A stretch of DNA of 52,123 bases from positions 1 through 52,123 of the forward strand of contig DAOSDU010000011.1 of assembly GCA_035362715.1 (NCBI GenBank). The letters are read 5' to 3'. Positions 43,212-50,376 of this stretch are shown here, one piece after another (position 1 is the stretch's first letter; the number at the start of each line of letters is the position of its first letter). The notes beneath the pieces are model-generated. The model had not been told where the DNA came from, ran no database searches, and was given only the letters and a program-made list of their open reading frames with translations. The stretch comes from Methanofastidiosum sp. (GTDB lineage: Archaea > Methanobacteriota_B > Thermococci > Methanofastidiosales > Methanofastidiosaceae). Made by a program: the position numbers and the translations under genes.

Positions 43212-44693
43212 ATGGTAGAAATATATGATATACTCCCACAAAATCCTTGGTGGGAGGATAAAAAACTCATTGAAAATGATGAGAAGTTAACAAATTTAAA
43301 TTCTGCCCGTTATATATGGATTCCAAGAATTAAGTCCCATATAGATATTGAAAAGGATAGCGTCTATTCGCTTAGGGGCCCAAGGCAAGTTGGGAAAACT
43401 ACTCTTCTAAAAATAATGATTAGAGAACGGCTAATGAAAAAAAATCCTGTTGATATTTGTTATTTCACATGTGATCTCATGAGATCAAATATTGAACTAA
43501 AGGATACAATTGAAGCTTATCTAAAATGGGCATTGAGACAGTCTAAAGATAGAAAAATAATTATGATTGATGAGATATCAAGAGTAGAGGATTGGGAGCT
43601 TTCAATAAAATTCATAGTTGATACTTATGGGCTTATGGATAAAACATTTGTCCTAACAGGTTCATCTTCCTGGGATTTAAAACATAGCATTGAGAGGTTA
43701 CCCGGCAGAAAGGGTGAGATGAAGAATGGCAACATCAATAAGATACTTCTCCCAATGAAATTTTCTGAATATGTTGAACTAAAGTCCAAAAGTCTCGGAC
43801 AGAAATTTAAGGATATGGGGCTTTTTGATAATTCAATAAGAATAGATGCTCTAAACGATATCTTAAATGGGGACGCTGAAAAATGGATTAATCCCTTAAT
43901 TCCTCAAATGAATTCCTTAGAAGACATAATGGAGGATTATCTTATTGATGGAGGGATTATGACAGCTGTTAACTCTATCGCATCCACAGGAGCAATTCCA
44001 AATAGCATTTATGAGCTTTATCTCCAATTTTTTTTTGGAGATCTAACAAAACTTGGGAGAGACGAGGGTTTAGCTAAGAGGATTATTTCTGCAATCATTA
44101 AGCATGAAGGTAAACCCATAGGGTGGCTTAAAATTTCAAGAGAGGCAGATGTTTCAAGCACGGTGACAGTCAATCAGTACTGTGAGTTGCTTCAGACTTT
44201 ATTTGCAGTCAATATTTATCCTGCAGTAGATTTCGATAAAAAAACGGCCAAACATAGATCTGAGAAAAAAATACAGATTCCAAATCCTTTCTTTTTCCAT
44301 GCTTTTAGAGGATTCTTAGTAAATCCTGGAGGTAACTATTATAAAATGGCCCAAACATATCTTTTGTCTCCTGAAAATAAATCTATTTTGACAGAAAGTT
44401 TATGTGGTGATCATCTTGCTAGACTAGCATATAATTATTCCCCTACAGATTTATTTGATGTATCAAATTCTCTTTTCTATTACAGAACGAACAAAGGGGA
44501 ATCCGTAGATTATGTTGTAAGGCTTGGGGAAGAACTTATCCCCGTAGAGGTAAAATACCAATCAAAAATTGGCAGTCACGACTTTAAGAATTTAAGAAGA
44601 TTTGATAAAGGATTACTTGTCACAAAAAATCATATAGATCTTGATAATAAATATAGGGCAATCCCACTTAGTTTATTCTTAATGCTAATATGA
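43212..44693 (+). CDS. AAA-family ATPase with C-terminal DUF4143-like domain (copy 2)
   Basis: 493 residues, paralogous along its length to the ATPase at 32081: NPWWEDKK at the N-terminus, Walker A GPRQVGKTTLLK (about 58-69), Walker B IIMIDEISR, VLTGSSSWDLKHS, LPGRKGE, LLPMKFSEYVEL and the C-terminal VDYVVRLGEELIPVEVKYQ nuclease-like segment. Unlike copy 1 it has a leader with a Shine-Dalgarno and an operator-like inverted repeat. The function is unknown; DUF4143 ATPases are suspected of roles in defence or toxin-antitoxin-like modules, which is inference. Confidence 0.85.
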   Translation: MVEIYDILPQNPWWEDKKLIENDEKLTNLNSARYIWIPRIKSHIDIEKDSVYSLRGPRQVGKTTLLKIMIRERLMKKNPVDICYFTCDLMRSNIELKDTIEAYLKWALRQSKDRKIIMIDEISRVEDWELSIKFIVDTYGLMDKTFVLTGSSSWDLKHSIERLPGRKGEMKNGNINKILLPMKFSEYVELKSKSLGQKFKDMGLFDNSIRIDALNDILNGDAEKWINPLIPQMNSLEDIMEDYLIDGGIMTAVNSIASTGAIPNSIYELYLQFFFGDLTKLGRDEGLAKRIISAIIKHEGKPIGWLKISREADVSSTVTVNQYCELLQTLFAVNIYPAVDFDKKTAKHRSEKKIQIPNPFFFHAFRGFLVNPGGNYYKMAQTYLLSPENKSILTESLCGDHLARLAYNYSPTDLFDVSNSLFYYRTNKGESVDYVVRLGEELIPVEVKYQSKIGSHDFKNLRRFDKGLLVTKNHIDLDNKYRAIPLSLFLMLI

Positions 44694-44792
44694 ACTATAA
44701 ATAAGAATGTATTTATGTAAGAACTGTTAAGGTATAAAACAGCAGGTCATGCTAGGGGAGAATGGGACTATATTGAAGTTGATGGAGAAAAG

Positions 44793-45020
44793 ATGGAAGG
44801 CTATTGCATTTATACCTATAGATCTGAGAAGGTGCACGTGTTTTACAGAATGAAGGATGATTTGACCAACATTGAAGAAGAGGTTAGAGAAAAAAATAAA
44901 GATTATATACCAAAGACAAAGAGACCATTATGGTGTTTTCTTTCAAACTTTAGAAGGATTCCAAAAAGTGAATGCTACACTTCACACTGCCCGTTTTTGG
45001 CATACTGTGACACTGATTAG
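44793..45020 (+). CDS. Small cysteine-containing protein, unrecognised
   Basis: 75 residues from ATG 44793, with GGAG five bases upstream. The C-terminal part has four Cys with CYTSHCPFLAYC, possibly a metal site. The frame is open back to 44721 and the extension (YKTAGHARGEWDYIEVDG) reads like coding sequence. A CTATAAATA box at 44696-44704 would start the mRNA near 44727, close to CTG 44724, which could be another near-cognate start. I know no family for it. An overlapping frame to 45069 is weaker. Confidence 0.45.
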   Translation: MEGYCIYTYRSEKVHVFYRMKDDLTNIEEEVREKNKDYIPKTKRPLWCFLSNFRRIPKSECYTSHCPFLAYCDTD

Positions 45021-45087
45021 GGGATTACACCCCGCAGATGGATATATATCAATAAAAGATTTATATTAGAGTTTCATAATACTGTTT

Positions 45088-45399
45088 ATGAACTCTAGAA
45101 TTAGTAATTTAATATCCAATAAAAAAATCATTAAATTCTGTAAAGATAATTATATCAAAAAATTATCCCTCTTTGGATCAGCTTTGACAGAAAACTTTAA
45201 TCCTGAAAGTGATATTGATTTGCTAGTAGAGTTTGAAGATGGGCATACGCCAAGCATTTTTAAAATATTAGAAATGGAAGAAGAACTATCTTCTTTTTTT
45301 GAAGAATGTAAAATCGATCTAAGGACACCAAATGATCTTAGTAGATATTTTAGAACTCAAGTAATTCAAAGCTCAGAGGTAATTTATGCAAGGTCCTAG
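45088..45399 (+). CDS. MntA-like nucleotidyltransferase
   Basis: 103 residues. FGSALTENFNPESDIDLLVE carries GS-x10-DxD (about 30-45), with IDLRTPNDLSRYF as the acidic third-ligand region. A TTTATATTA box 25 bp before the ATG makes it leaderless. A tiny frame (45386-45472) overlaps its end where a HepT gene would start. Confidence 0.8.
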   Translation: MNSRISNLISNKKIIKFCKDNYIKKLSLFGSALTENFNPESDIDLLVEFEDGHTPSIFKILEMEEELSSFFEECKIDLRTPNDLSRYFRTQVIQSSEVIYARS

Positions 45400-45472
45400 T
45401 CCTGACATTGTCAGAATTAATCAAGATATTCCTCCTCTTGAACGAAAAATTAAGAAAATAGTAGAAAAATAG
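45386..45472 (+). CDS. 28-residue ORF at the HepT position
   Basis: ATG 45386 lies inside the 3' end of the nucleotidyltransferase gene and opens 28 codons (QGPSPDIVRINQDIPPLERK) ending in TAG. The overlap geometry is that of a co-translated partner, but the sequence is not clearly HepT. It is either a toxin remnant or chance. Confidence 0.25.
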   Translation: MQGPSPDIVRINQDIPPLERKIKKIVEK

Positions 45473-45513
45473 AAAATAAGAAATAAATCAATTATTAGGG
45501 CGTTAGTGATCAT

Positions 45514-45927
45514 ATGCCAGAAAATATTGCTTTAGAAATTGAATCATTAGTCAGAGAAGCTGCATTTTTTGTCGAGGCACAGGGCGAGGATGCTTTCCCT
45601 ATGTTCCGAACAGAAGGCAGATTCTTATATGGTGATATTTACGTTTTTGTCTGGATTGTTAAAGGTAAAAGGATTATCAGGCTTGTATTCCCCCCGGACA
45701 ACATGGGCGAAGATATAGAAATTACAAACATGACAGATGCACGTGGTACAAATATAACAGAGATGATAATGAAGATAGCATATAGCCGTAAAGGCGAAGG
45801 CTGGTCTGAACCTTATCTTTGGAAGAGGCATGGGGAGAATATAGACTCAGAAAAAATATCATTCATCAAGAATGTCACCCACAAGGGTAAGACGTACGTC
45901 GTTGGTGCCGGGTATTACCTCGATTAA
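45514..45927 (+). CDS. Cache-like domain protein without signal peptide
   Basis: 137 residues, homologous along its length to the Cache part of the lipoprotein at 42582 (LVREAAFFVEAQGEDAFPMF, then YGDIYVFVWIVKG, YSRKGEGWSEPY, YVVGAGYYLD). It begins with PENIALEIESLV and has no membrane segment, so it should stay in the cytosol, unusual for a Cache fold. ATG 45514 follows TAGTGAT. Its 3' end is 27 bp from the tRNA. Confidence 0.65.
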   Translation: MPENIALEIESLVREAAFFVEAQGEDAFPMFRTEGRFLYGDIYVFVWIVKGKRIIRLVFPPDNMGEDIEITNMTDARGTNITEMIMKIAYSRKGEGWSEPYLWKRHGENIDSEKISFIKNVTHKGKTYVVGAGYYLD

Positions 45928-45954
45928 CTGAATATTCGAAAATAGAATTATGAA

Positions 45955-46025
45955 GCCCTGGGCGGGGATTGAACCCGCGACCTCCTGCTTACCAAGCAGG
46001 CACTATACCACTAAGCCACCAGGGC
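45955..46025 (-). tRNA. trnT: tRNA-Thr (GGT anticodon)
   Basis: 71-nt cloverleaf on the minus strand. The acceptor stem GCCCTGG pairs fully with CCAGGGC; the anticodon stem CCTGC/GCAGG encloses loop TTGGTAA, so the anticodon is GGT, reading ACC/ACU; the T-arm is GCGGG-TTCAATC-CCCGC. The D-arm has the invariant GG in AGTGGTA. CCA is not encoded. A TTTTATAATAA box at about 46046-46057 lies about 25 bp upstream. No intron. It sits inside the accessory island and could be an integration target, but I see no duplicated 3' end of it in the window. Confidence 0.93.
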
Positions 46026-46263
46026 ATAAGATTTAGATTTTCATATTATTATAAAAGGTTTTTCTATAGGGGCCTGTCTAAGAAATAAGGTCTTTTGGTG
46101 TATTGATGGACTCTAATCTTGAATATTTTACTTCTGGCACTATATTTATAGATTTTTTTCTTTACTCTAATTGACAAGGGTGGTAATCCGCCTTTGCATC
46201 GTATTTTTCCGTTCTACGAATCTTACAGCAATACTTAAAAACTTTCAAATGCAACTCTTATTT

Positions 46264-46470
46264 ATGGGAATAATAGTCCATGCAAGGATAAAGGATGGAA
46301 TAATCAAAACTGACGAGGATCTTAAGAAACTCGGGATGGAAGGCGAAAAGGTCATTTTAGAGATAAGAAGGTCAAAAATAGATGAAATAGAAAAGAGACT
46401 GGTCCAATCAAAGAAAGAGCTAATTGATGAGAGCATAGAAATGACTGAATATGGTGTAGATATTGAATGA
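46264..46470 (+). CDS. AbrB/DUF104-like antitoxin
   Basis: 68 residues. The N-terminal IIVHARIKDGIIKTDEDLKK, then EGEKVILEI, is the beta-strand swapped-hairpin type of antitoxin, followed by a helical C-terminus that would bind the toxin. An ACTTAAAA box 28 bp upstream makes ATG 46264 leaderless. The frame is open to 46171, but that part precedes the promoter. It overlaps the truncated PIN gene by eight bases. Confidence 0.65.
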   Translation: MGIIVHARIKDGIIKTDEDLKKLGMEGEKVILEIRRSKIDEIEKRLVQSKKELIDESIEMTEYGVDIE

Positions 46471-46687
46471 GCTCTCTCATATTCCAGAAAACTCTAAAGT
46501 ATTTGTTGATTCAAATATTTTTACTTACTTTCTTTTGAAACGTGAAGAGTATTATAACTCGACTAAAAATTTTTTAAAAAGAATTGACGAAAGGGAAATT
46601 ATAGGATTAATCAATTCCGTTGTTATTTCAGAAACATATTTTAATTATATACGAATTAAAATAAGTGAAAAATACAGAATAAAATAA
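46463..46687 (+). pseudogene. Truncated PIN-domain (VapC-like) toxin
   Basis: 74 residues: KVFVDSNIFTYFLL has the first PIN acidic residue and VVISETYFNYIRI the second region (Glu), then the frame stops. The C-terminal half with the remaining acidic residues, about 70 residues in a full VapC, is missing; the next promoter follows at once. It resembles the complete PIN protein at 46923. The antitoxin ahead of it is intact. Confidence 0.6.
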
Positions 46688-46737
46688 ATATAATCTATCA
46701 CAAGACAATATTTATATATCTCTTTTAATAATTGGAT

Positions 46738-46935
46738 ATGATGGAAATATCAGATTCTAAGAAGGATAGGATATCTGAATTGATATCTGATAAAGATGTT
46801 AAGATAATTGGGGATGTAGTGATAGCTTTTCCACACAAAAAGCCTGTGAAGTCTTTTTTCAGGGACCATATGGAAGTCGATGAAAAAAAATGGGATGAGA
46901 TGGTAGAAGACGAGGCTTATGAATGGACATACTAG
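46738..46935 (+). CDS. Antitoxin of the complete PIN module
   Basis: 65 residues. A short N-terminal segment with paired strands (DVKIIGDVVIAFPHKKPVK) is followed by a charged helical C-terminus (VDEKKWDEMVEDEAYEW). I infer antitoxin from position: it overlaps the PIN toxin gene start by 13 bp. ATG 46738 (or 46741) lies 24 bp after TTTATATA, so it is leaderless. Confidence 0.6.
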   Translation: MMEISDSKKDRISELISDKDVKIIGDVVIAFPHKKPVKSFFRDHMEVDEKKWDEMVEDEAYEWTY

Positions 46936-47426
46936 ATGTTGAAAGTTTTTCTAAAGGATTAATCTTTATAGATACTAATATTTTCTTGTATGCGTTTAAT
47001 AAAAAGCATAGATTTTATGAAAGTTCATTGAGATTTCTCTCAAAATGTCAAGATGGAGAGATCCTAGGGTTTTCCTCAGTTAATTGTATTAATGAATTTT
47101 TTTACAAAGTTACTATATCTGAATTAGAAGAAATAACAGGAATGAATAAAACAGAATTACTCCCATATATTAAGAGAGAACCTACGCTTATATCGAAATG
47201 TCATTTCGCACAAAGAGCTATTGAGGATATATTTAAATCAAGAATAGTATTGTTACCTTTTACTGCTGAAATTTTAAAAACTGCTTTAGATATTTCAAAT
47301 AAATACAATCTCTTGGCTAGTGACGCTATCCACGCGGCCAGTTGCAAATACTATGACATCAAGAATATCGCCACAAACGACAGTGACTTTGAAAGAGTCG
47401 ATTTCTTAAAAGTCTGGAAGCCTTAA
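46923..47426 (+). CDS. vapC: PIN-domain ribonuclease toxin (VapC-like)
   Basis: 167 residues with a full PIN domain: GLIFIDTNIFLYAF (first Asp), VNCINEFFYKV (Glu), LLASDAIHAASC (Asp) and NIATNDSDFERV (Asp). Such enzymes cut RNA, often tRNA or rRNA, when not bound by antitoxin. It is the downstream gene of an overlapping pair. Last gene of the island before the core genes on the minus strand. Confidence 0.82.
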   Translation: MDILDVESFSKGLIFIDTNIFLYAFNKKHRFYESSLRFLSKCQDGEILGFSSVNCINEFFYKVTISELEEITGMNKTELLPYIKREPTLISKCHFAQRAIEDIFKSRIVLLPFTAEILKTALDISNKYNLLASDAIHAASCKYYDIKNIATNDSDFERVDFLKVWKP

Positions 47427-47434
47427 AGTCTAAC

Positions 47435-48334
47435 TTATTTCTCCAAAATCTTGCATCTCATGCAGGTGCCATCCATTGTTGGCTCGCCACAAATCTCGCA
47501 TACCCCAATTGATTCGGGGATAAAGCACTGATTTAATGCAGGGAGTATCTTATCATAGCCCGACAAAAGAGAGTATTTTGTTGTAGGCCTCACCTCTTCC
47601 ATCCTGTCAAGAAACTTCCCCACCTCCCCCCGCATAGCATACAAAGCATATGGGCACTCTGATGAGTCAAAAGATAGATTATTATTAAGTGCAAAGATGA
47701 CTATCTCCTTTTCCAAAAAATAACGCAGGGGTTTAATCCTCTCTACAAATTTGTCACTGATCTTCTTGTAATAGTTCTGGCCTCTAGAAAATCTGATTAC
47801 ATCGCCCCGCATGAGATTCATTATAACAGACTGATCCTCATCATCAAGATTGTGGCCTGTCGCAAGCTTTGTGCAAGATAGCTCCCTTGCTTTTTTATTC
47901 AAAATATACCTTCGTAAAACGCCGCAGGTGGAGCATGCATTTTCCTTGTTATTTTCAACAAAAGAGTCAAGAGTCTTTCCAAAATTATCCTTAAAAGTTT
48001 CGATGTGGTAGTCTATCTCAAGCTTTTCAAGTTGATTTTTTGCAGCATTAAGGGTGTGGTGTCTATACCCAGAAATCCCCTCATCAACTATGACGGCCTC
48101 CATTTCAAACGGGTATCTCACCTGAAGCTTTTTTAGAAGAAAGGCCAAAGTCAAGCTGTCCTTTCCGCCGCTTACGGCAACTGCAATCTTCTCATCCTTT
48201 TTTATTAGCTTGTCTTCTCTGATGCCGCGCATGAACTTCTTAACAAAATAGCTATTGAAATGCTCCCCGCAGTAGTACTGGCCTGACTGCCTTTGAAAAT
48301 AGATTGCATCCTTTTTACACCTTGAGCACTTCAA
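47435..48334 (-). CDS. ncsA: tRNA 2-thiolation enzyme, NcsA/TtuA family
   Basis: 299-residue PP-loop enzyme that adenylates a tRNA uridine and replaces its O2 by sulfur. It has an N-terminal zinc finger (C3, C6, C22, H25), PP-loop SGGKDS (55-60), the catalytic/Fe-S cysteines C134 and C137 (CSTC) and C227 (SECPY), GHNLDDEDQS and a C-terminal zinc finger (CEICGEP ... CMRC). The two zinc fingers and three Cys match archaeal NcsA (s2U34) and TtuA (s2U54), which I cannot separate by eye. TTG 48334 directly follows the stop of the sulfur-carrier gene, with AGGTGG as Shine-Dalgarno, so the enzyme and its sulfur donor are co-translated. Confidence 0.88.
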   Translation of the reverse strand: MKCSRCKKDAIYFQRQSGQYYCGEHFNSYFVKKFMRGIREDKLIKKDEKIAVAVSGGKDSLTLAFLLKKLQVRYPFEMEAVIVDEGISGYRHHTLNAAKNQLEKLEIDYHIETFKDNFGKTLDSFVENNKENACSTCGVLRRYILNKKARELSCTKLATGHNLDDEDQSVIMNLMRGDVIRFSRGQNYYKKISDKFVERIKPLRYFLEKEIVIFALNNNLSFDSSECPYALYAMRGEVGKFLDRMEEVRPTTKYSLLSGYDKILPALNQCFIPESIGVCEICGEPTMDGTCMRCKILEK

Positions 48335-48529
48335 TTAACCACCTGAAGCAACTGTGAATAGCTCAATTGTATCCCCATCTGACAAAGGCTCGTCTTCGCA
48401 GATTATCCTGCCGTTTTTTATCACGACGTACTGCTCTCTCAATATGGATAGCTTTGAGAATACCTCAGAGACATTTCTAGCCTCTATCTCAACACTCCTC
48501 TTGTCCCGTAAAAAAACTACCTTTATCAT
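48335..48529 (-). CDS. Ubiquitin-like sulfur carrier (ThiS/MoaD/SAMP type)
   Basis: 64-residue beta-grasp protein ending in the diagnostic Gly-Gly (FTVASGG). It is activated by an E1-like enzyme to a thiocarboxylate and hands sulfur to the thiolase encoded immediately downstream (TAA-TTG junction). By this context it is the TtuB/SAMP2-type donor for tRNA thiolation. The E1 enzyme is not in the window. Confidence 0.85.
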   Translation of the reverse strand: MIKVVFLRDKRSVEIEARNVSEVFSKLSILREQYVVIKNGRIICEDEPLSDGDTIELFTVASGG

Positions 48530-48533
48530 AACA

Positions 48534-49640
48534 TCATAAAAATGAAGGCAGGATATTTATTGCGAAGAGCAAAATGCCTATCACAGCAAATACCTTCTGA
48601 ATCGCATTAGAGTTCGCCTCACTGAACTTTATATCGACTATCTCCTTGAATATCTTCCCCCCATCAAACAAAAATGGCAGTGGAAAGAGGTTTATGAGCC
48701 CTATGTTAAAGTTCAAAAGGAAAACCCAGAACAACACACCGCTTATTGGGGTTAAAATCTTCATGTTAACTGGCGAGTTGTAATATTGAGAGGTCACAAT
48801 GCCAATGTAGCCTTTGCCAGCATCAGTTGGGTGTTCTTTTAGTAACACATCAAATGTGCCTTTATCAGATGTAATATTTAGCGTATCGCCTGGCTTTGAA
48901 TTTTGCATAATGTCATAGAAGTTCTCTAGTGTTTCAATCTTTACGCCGTTGATTTCTGTTATTATATCGCCCTGCGATAAAAACGCAAACGCACCAGAAG
49001 ATTCCTCAATTGACACTATCTCTATACCTGAAGGTGTCAAAAGCGGATTGATAACTGCCATGATTAACACAAATGCAATTAGAGCTGTGACAAAGTTTGC
49101 CATAGACCCCGCCGCATAGACCTTCATCCTTGTGAGCCTTGATGTTTTCTTTAGCTCCTCTTCATCAGGCTCAACAAATGCTCCCGGCAATACAACAAAA
49201 AGGGCCAACCCGACTGACTTCAGAGAGATGTTGTTTGCCCTTGCTATTATACCATGCGACCCCTCATGCACCATCAGGACTACTATAAGCCCTATCAAGC
49301 TGTACCAGAAGGGGACTGTAATACCCGGGATTACAAACCCGACCCCTGGTGAGGGTTCAGGTGAAAGCAAGACTTTAACAGCATTTGAAAATAGGAAGTA
49401 AAACACAGTGACCATCCCGACAACTGCGGCACCTATCCCGACTATGCTGTATACCCCCCAGATCTTTTTCCCTTTCTGTGAGATGTTATCAATAAAGTCA
49501 TTGAACTTTTTAGTTCTCCACAAGAGGATTATCCCCTGGAAATCGATGCCATACTTTGAAAGGCTATACTTTTTGTTGACCTCGGAAAGTATGACCCAGA
49601 ACATAATTATGCCTAAAAGCACGATATAAAGCGGATTCAT
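48534..49640 (-). CDS. Site-2 protease family zinc metalloprotease (M50) with PDZ
   Basis: About 368-residue intramembrane protease. The HExxH motif is seen as VHEGSHG (about residue 127) in a membrane helix, a PDZ domain (about 215-290: GAFAFLSQGDIITEINGVKI) follows, and the third zinc ligand lies in LPFLFDGGKIF (about 330). About six or seven membrane helices. It cleaves membrane-bound substrates, often regulatory proteins. ATG 49640 is preferred to TTG 49646. It is divergent from the nucleotidyltransferase gene with about 50 bp between starts. Confidence 0.9.
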   Translation of the reverse strand: MNPLYIVLLGIIMFWVILSEVNKKYSLSKYGIDFQGIILLWRTKKFNDFIDNISQKGKKIWGVYSIVGIGAAVVGMVTVFYFLFSNAVKVLLSPEPSPGVGFVIPGITVPFWYSLIGLIVVLMVHEGSHGIIARANNISLKSVGLALFVVLPGAFVEPDEEELKKTSRLTRMKVYAAGSMANFVTALIAFVLIMAVINPLLTPSGIEIVSIEESSGAFAFLSQGDIITEINGVKIETLENFYDIMQNSKPGDTLNITSDKGTFDVLLKEHPTDAGKGYIGIVTSQYYNSPVNMKILTPISGVLFWVFLLNFNIGLINLFPLPFLFDGGKIFKEIVDIKFSEANSNAIQKVFAVIGILLFAINILPSFL

Positions 49641-49690
49641 ATCCAATTCCTAAGATAATGATTTATATTTCTAACTGTAATTTTTTTATA

Positions 49691-50374
49691 ATGAAGGAGA
49701 AAACAGTCGCATTTCACAGGAGAAATGTGGTTTATGACGACGAAAAGTGGCAGCTGCTTTCGTCAATTAGATCCAAGGCAGTTACAGTCATGGAAAAAAT
49801 ATCGGATTTTCACCCCATTCTCTACGGCTCGGTAGCCAGGGGGGATGTCCATAAAGCATCTGATATTGACTTTTTTATCGAGCATATACCTGAAACTTAC
49901 CTACTCGAGATGGCACTTGACGACCTAGGAATCAAGGAGAGGAGCATCGTCCAGGCAACGCCTTGGCACCTTGTGAAGGGTGCAATCACGCTCTTCTCCG
50001 GGGAAACTATAACCTTCCCCATCACAGAGTCAAAGGTAAGGGAGATTGAGTTCTACTATTTTGGGGGGGCAATCGAGCTTGACGACTTGAAAGAAGATAA
50101 GAGGGTCCCTGGTGTCGATAAAAGGCTCGTATTGATAAGGCCAAATGAGCGGGGCCATATAGAAGAAGAGATAACTGGGAGGGAAGCTGAAGTATCAAAA
50201 CTACTAAAAGTTTCAATTGACATTGTGAGAGAGCGCTCTCAAGTCCTCACAAGAAGGGATAAGATAGGCAGGACGGGCGTCTATTTGAATAGAGTTTTGA
50301 TGAATGACGAGTCCTTTGAGCAAGTCTTAAAAGAGATATGCGATAAAGACTCAAACGTCAGACGGAGAGGTTAG
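49691..50374 (+). CDS. Archaeal nucleotidyltransferase-domain protein
   Basis: 227 residues. GS-x10-DxD in LYGSVARGDVHKASDIDFFI (about 42-61) marks a polymerase-beta-fold nucleotidyltransferase, but a long C-terminal part (about 110-225) sets it apart from the small MntA proteins of the island. It belongs to a conserved archaeal group (COG1665-like, from memory) of unknown function. ATG 49691 lies 26 bp after ATTTATAT, so it is leaderless; the ORF upstream to 49658 overlaps the promoter. It is two bases ahead of lysS and probably cotranscribed. Confidence 0.72.
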   Translation: MKEKTVAFHRRNVVYDDEKWQLLSSIRSKAVTVMEKISDFHPILYGSVARGDVHKASDIDFFIEHIPETYLLEMALDDLGIKERSIVQATPWHLVKGAITLFSGETITFPITESKVREIEFYYFGGAIELDDLKEDKRVPGVDKRLVLIRPNERGHIEEEITGREAEVSKLLKVSIDIVRERSQVLTRRDKIGRTGVYLNRVLMNDESFEQVLKEICDKDSNVRRRG

Positions 50375-50376
50375 AC

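Noticed and set aside
44872..45069. 65-codon ORF in another frame over the Cys-rich gene
   Set aside because: No Shine-Dalgarno, no recognisable motif, and the frame at 44793 has better start signals.
45955..46025. tRNA-Thr as the island's attachment site
   Set aside because: No second copy of the tRNA 3' end and no integrase were found in the window, and the tRNA is inside the island, not at its edge.
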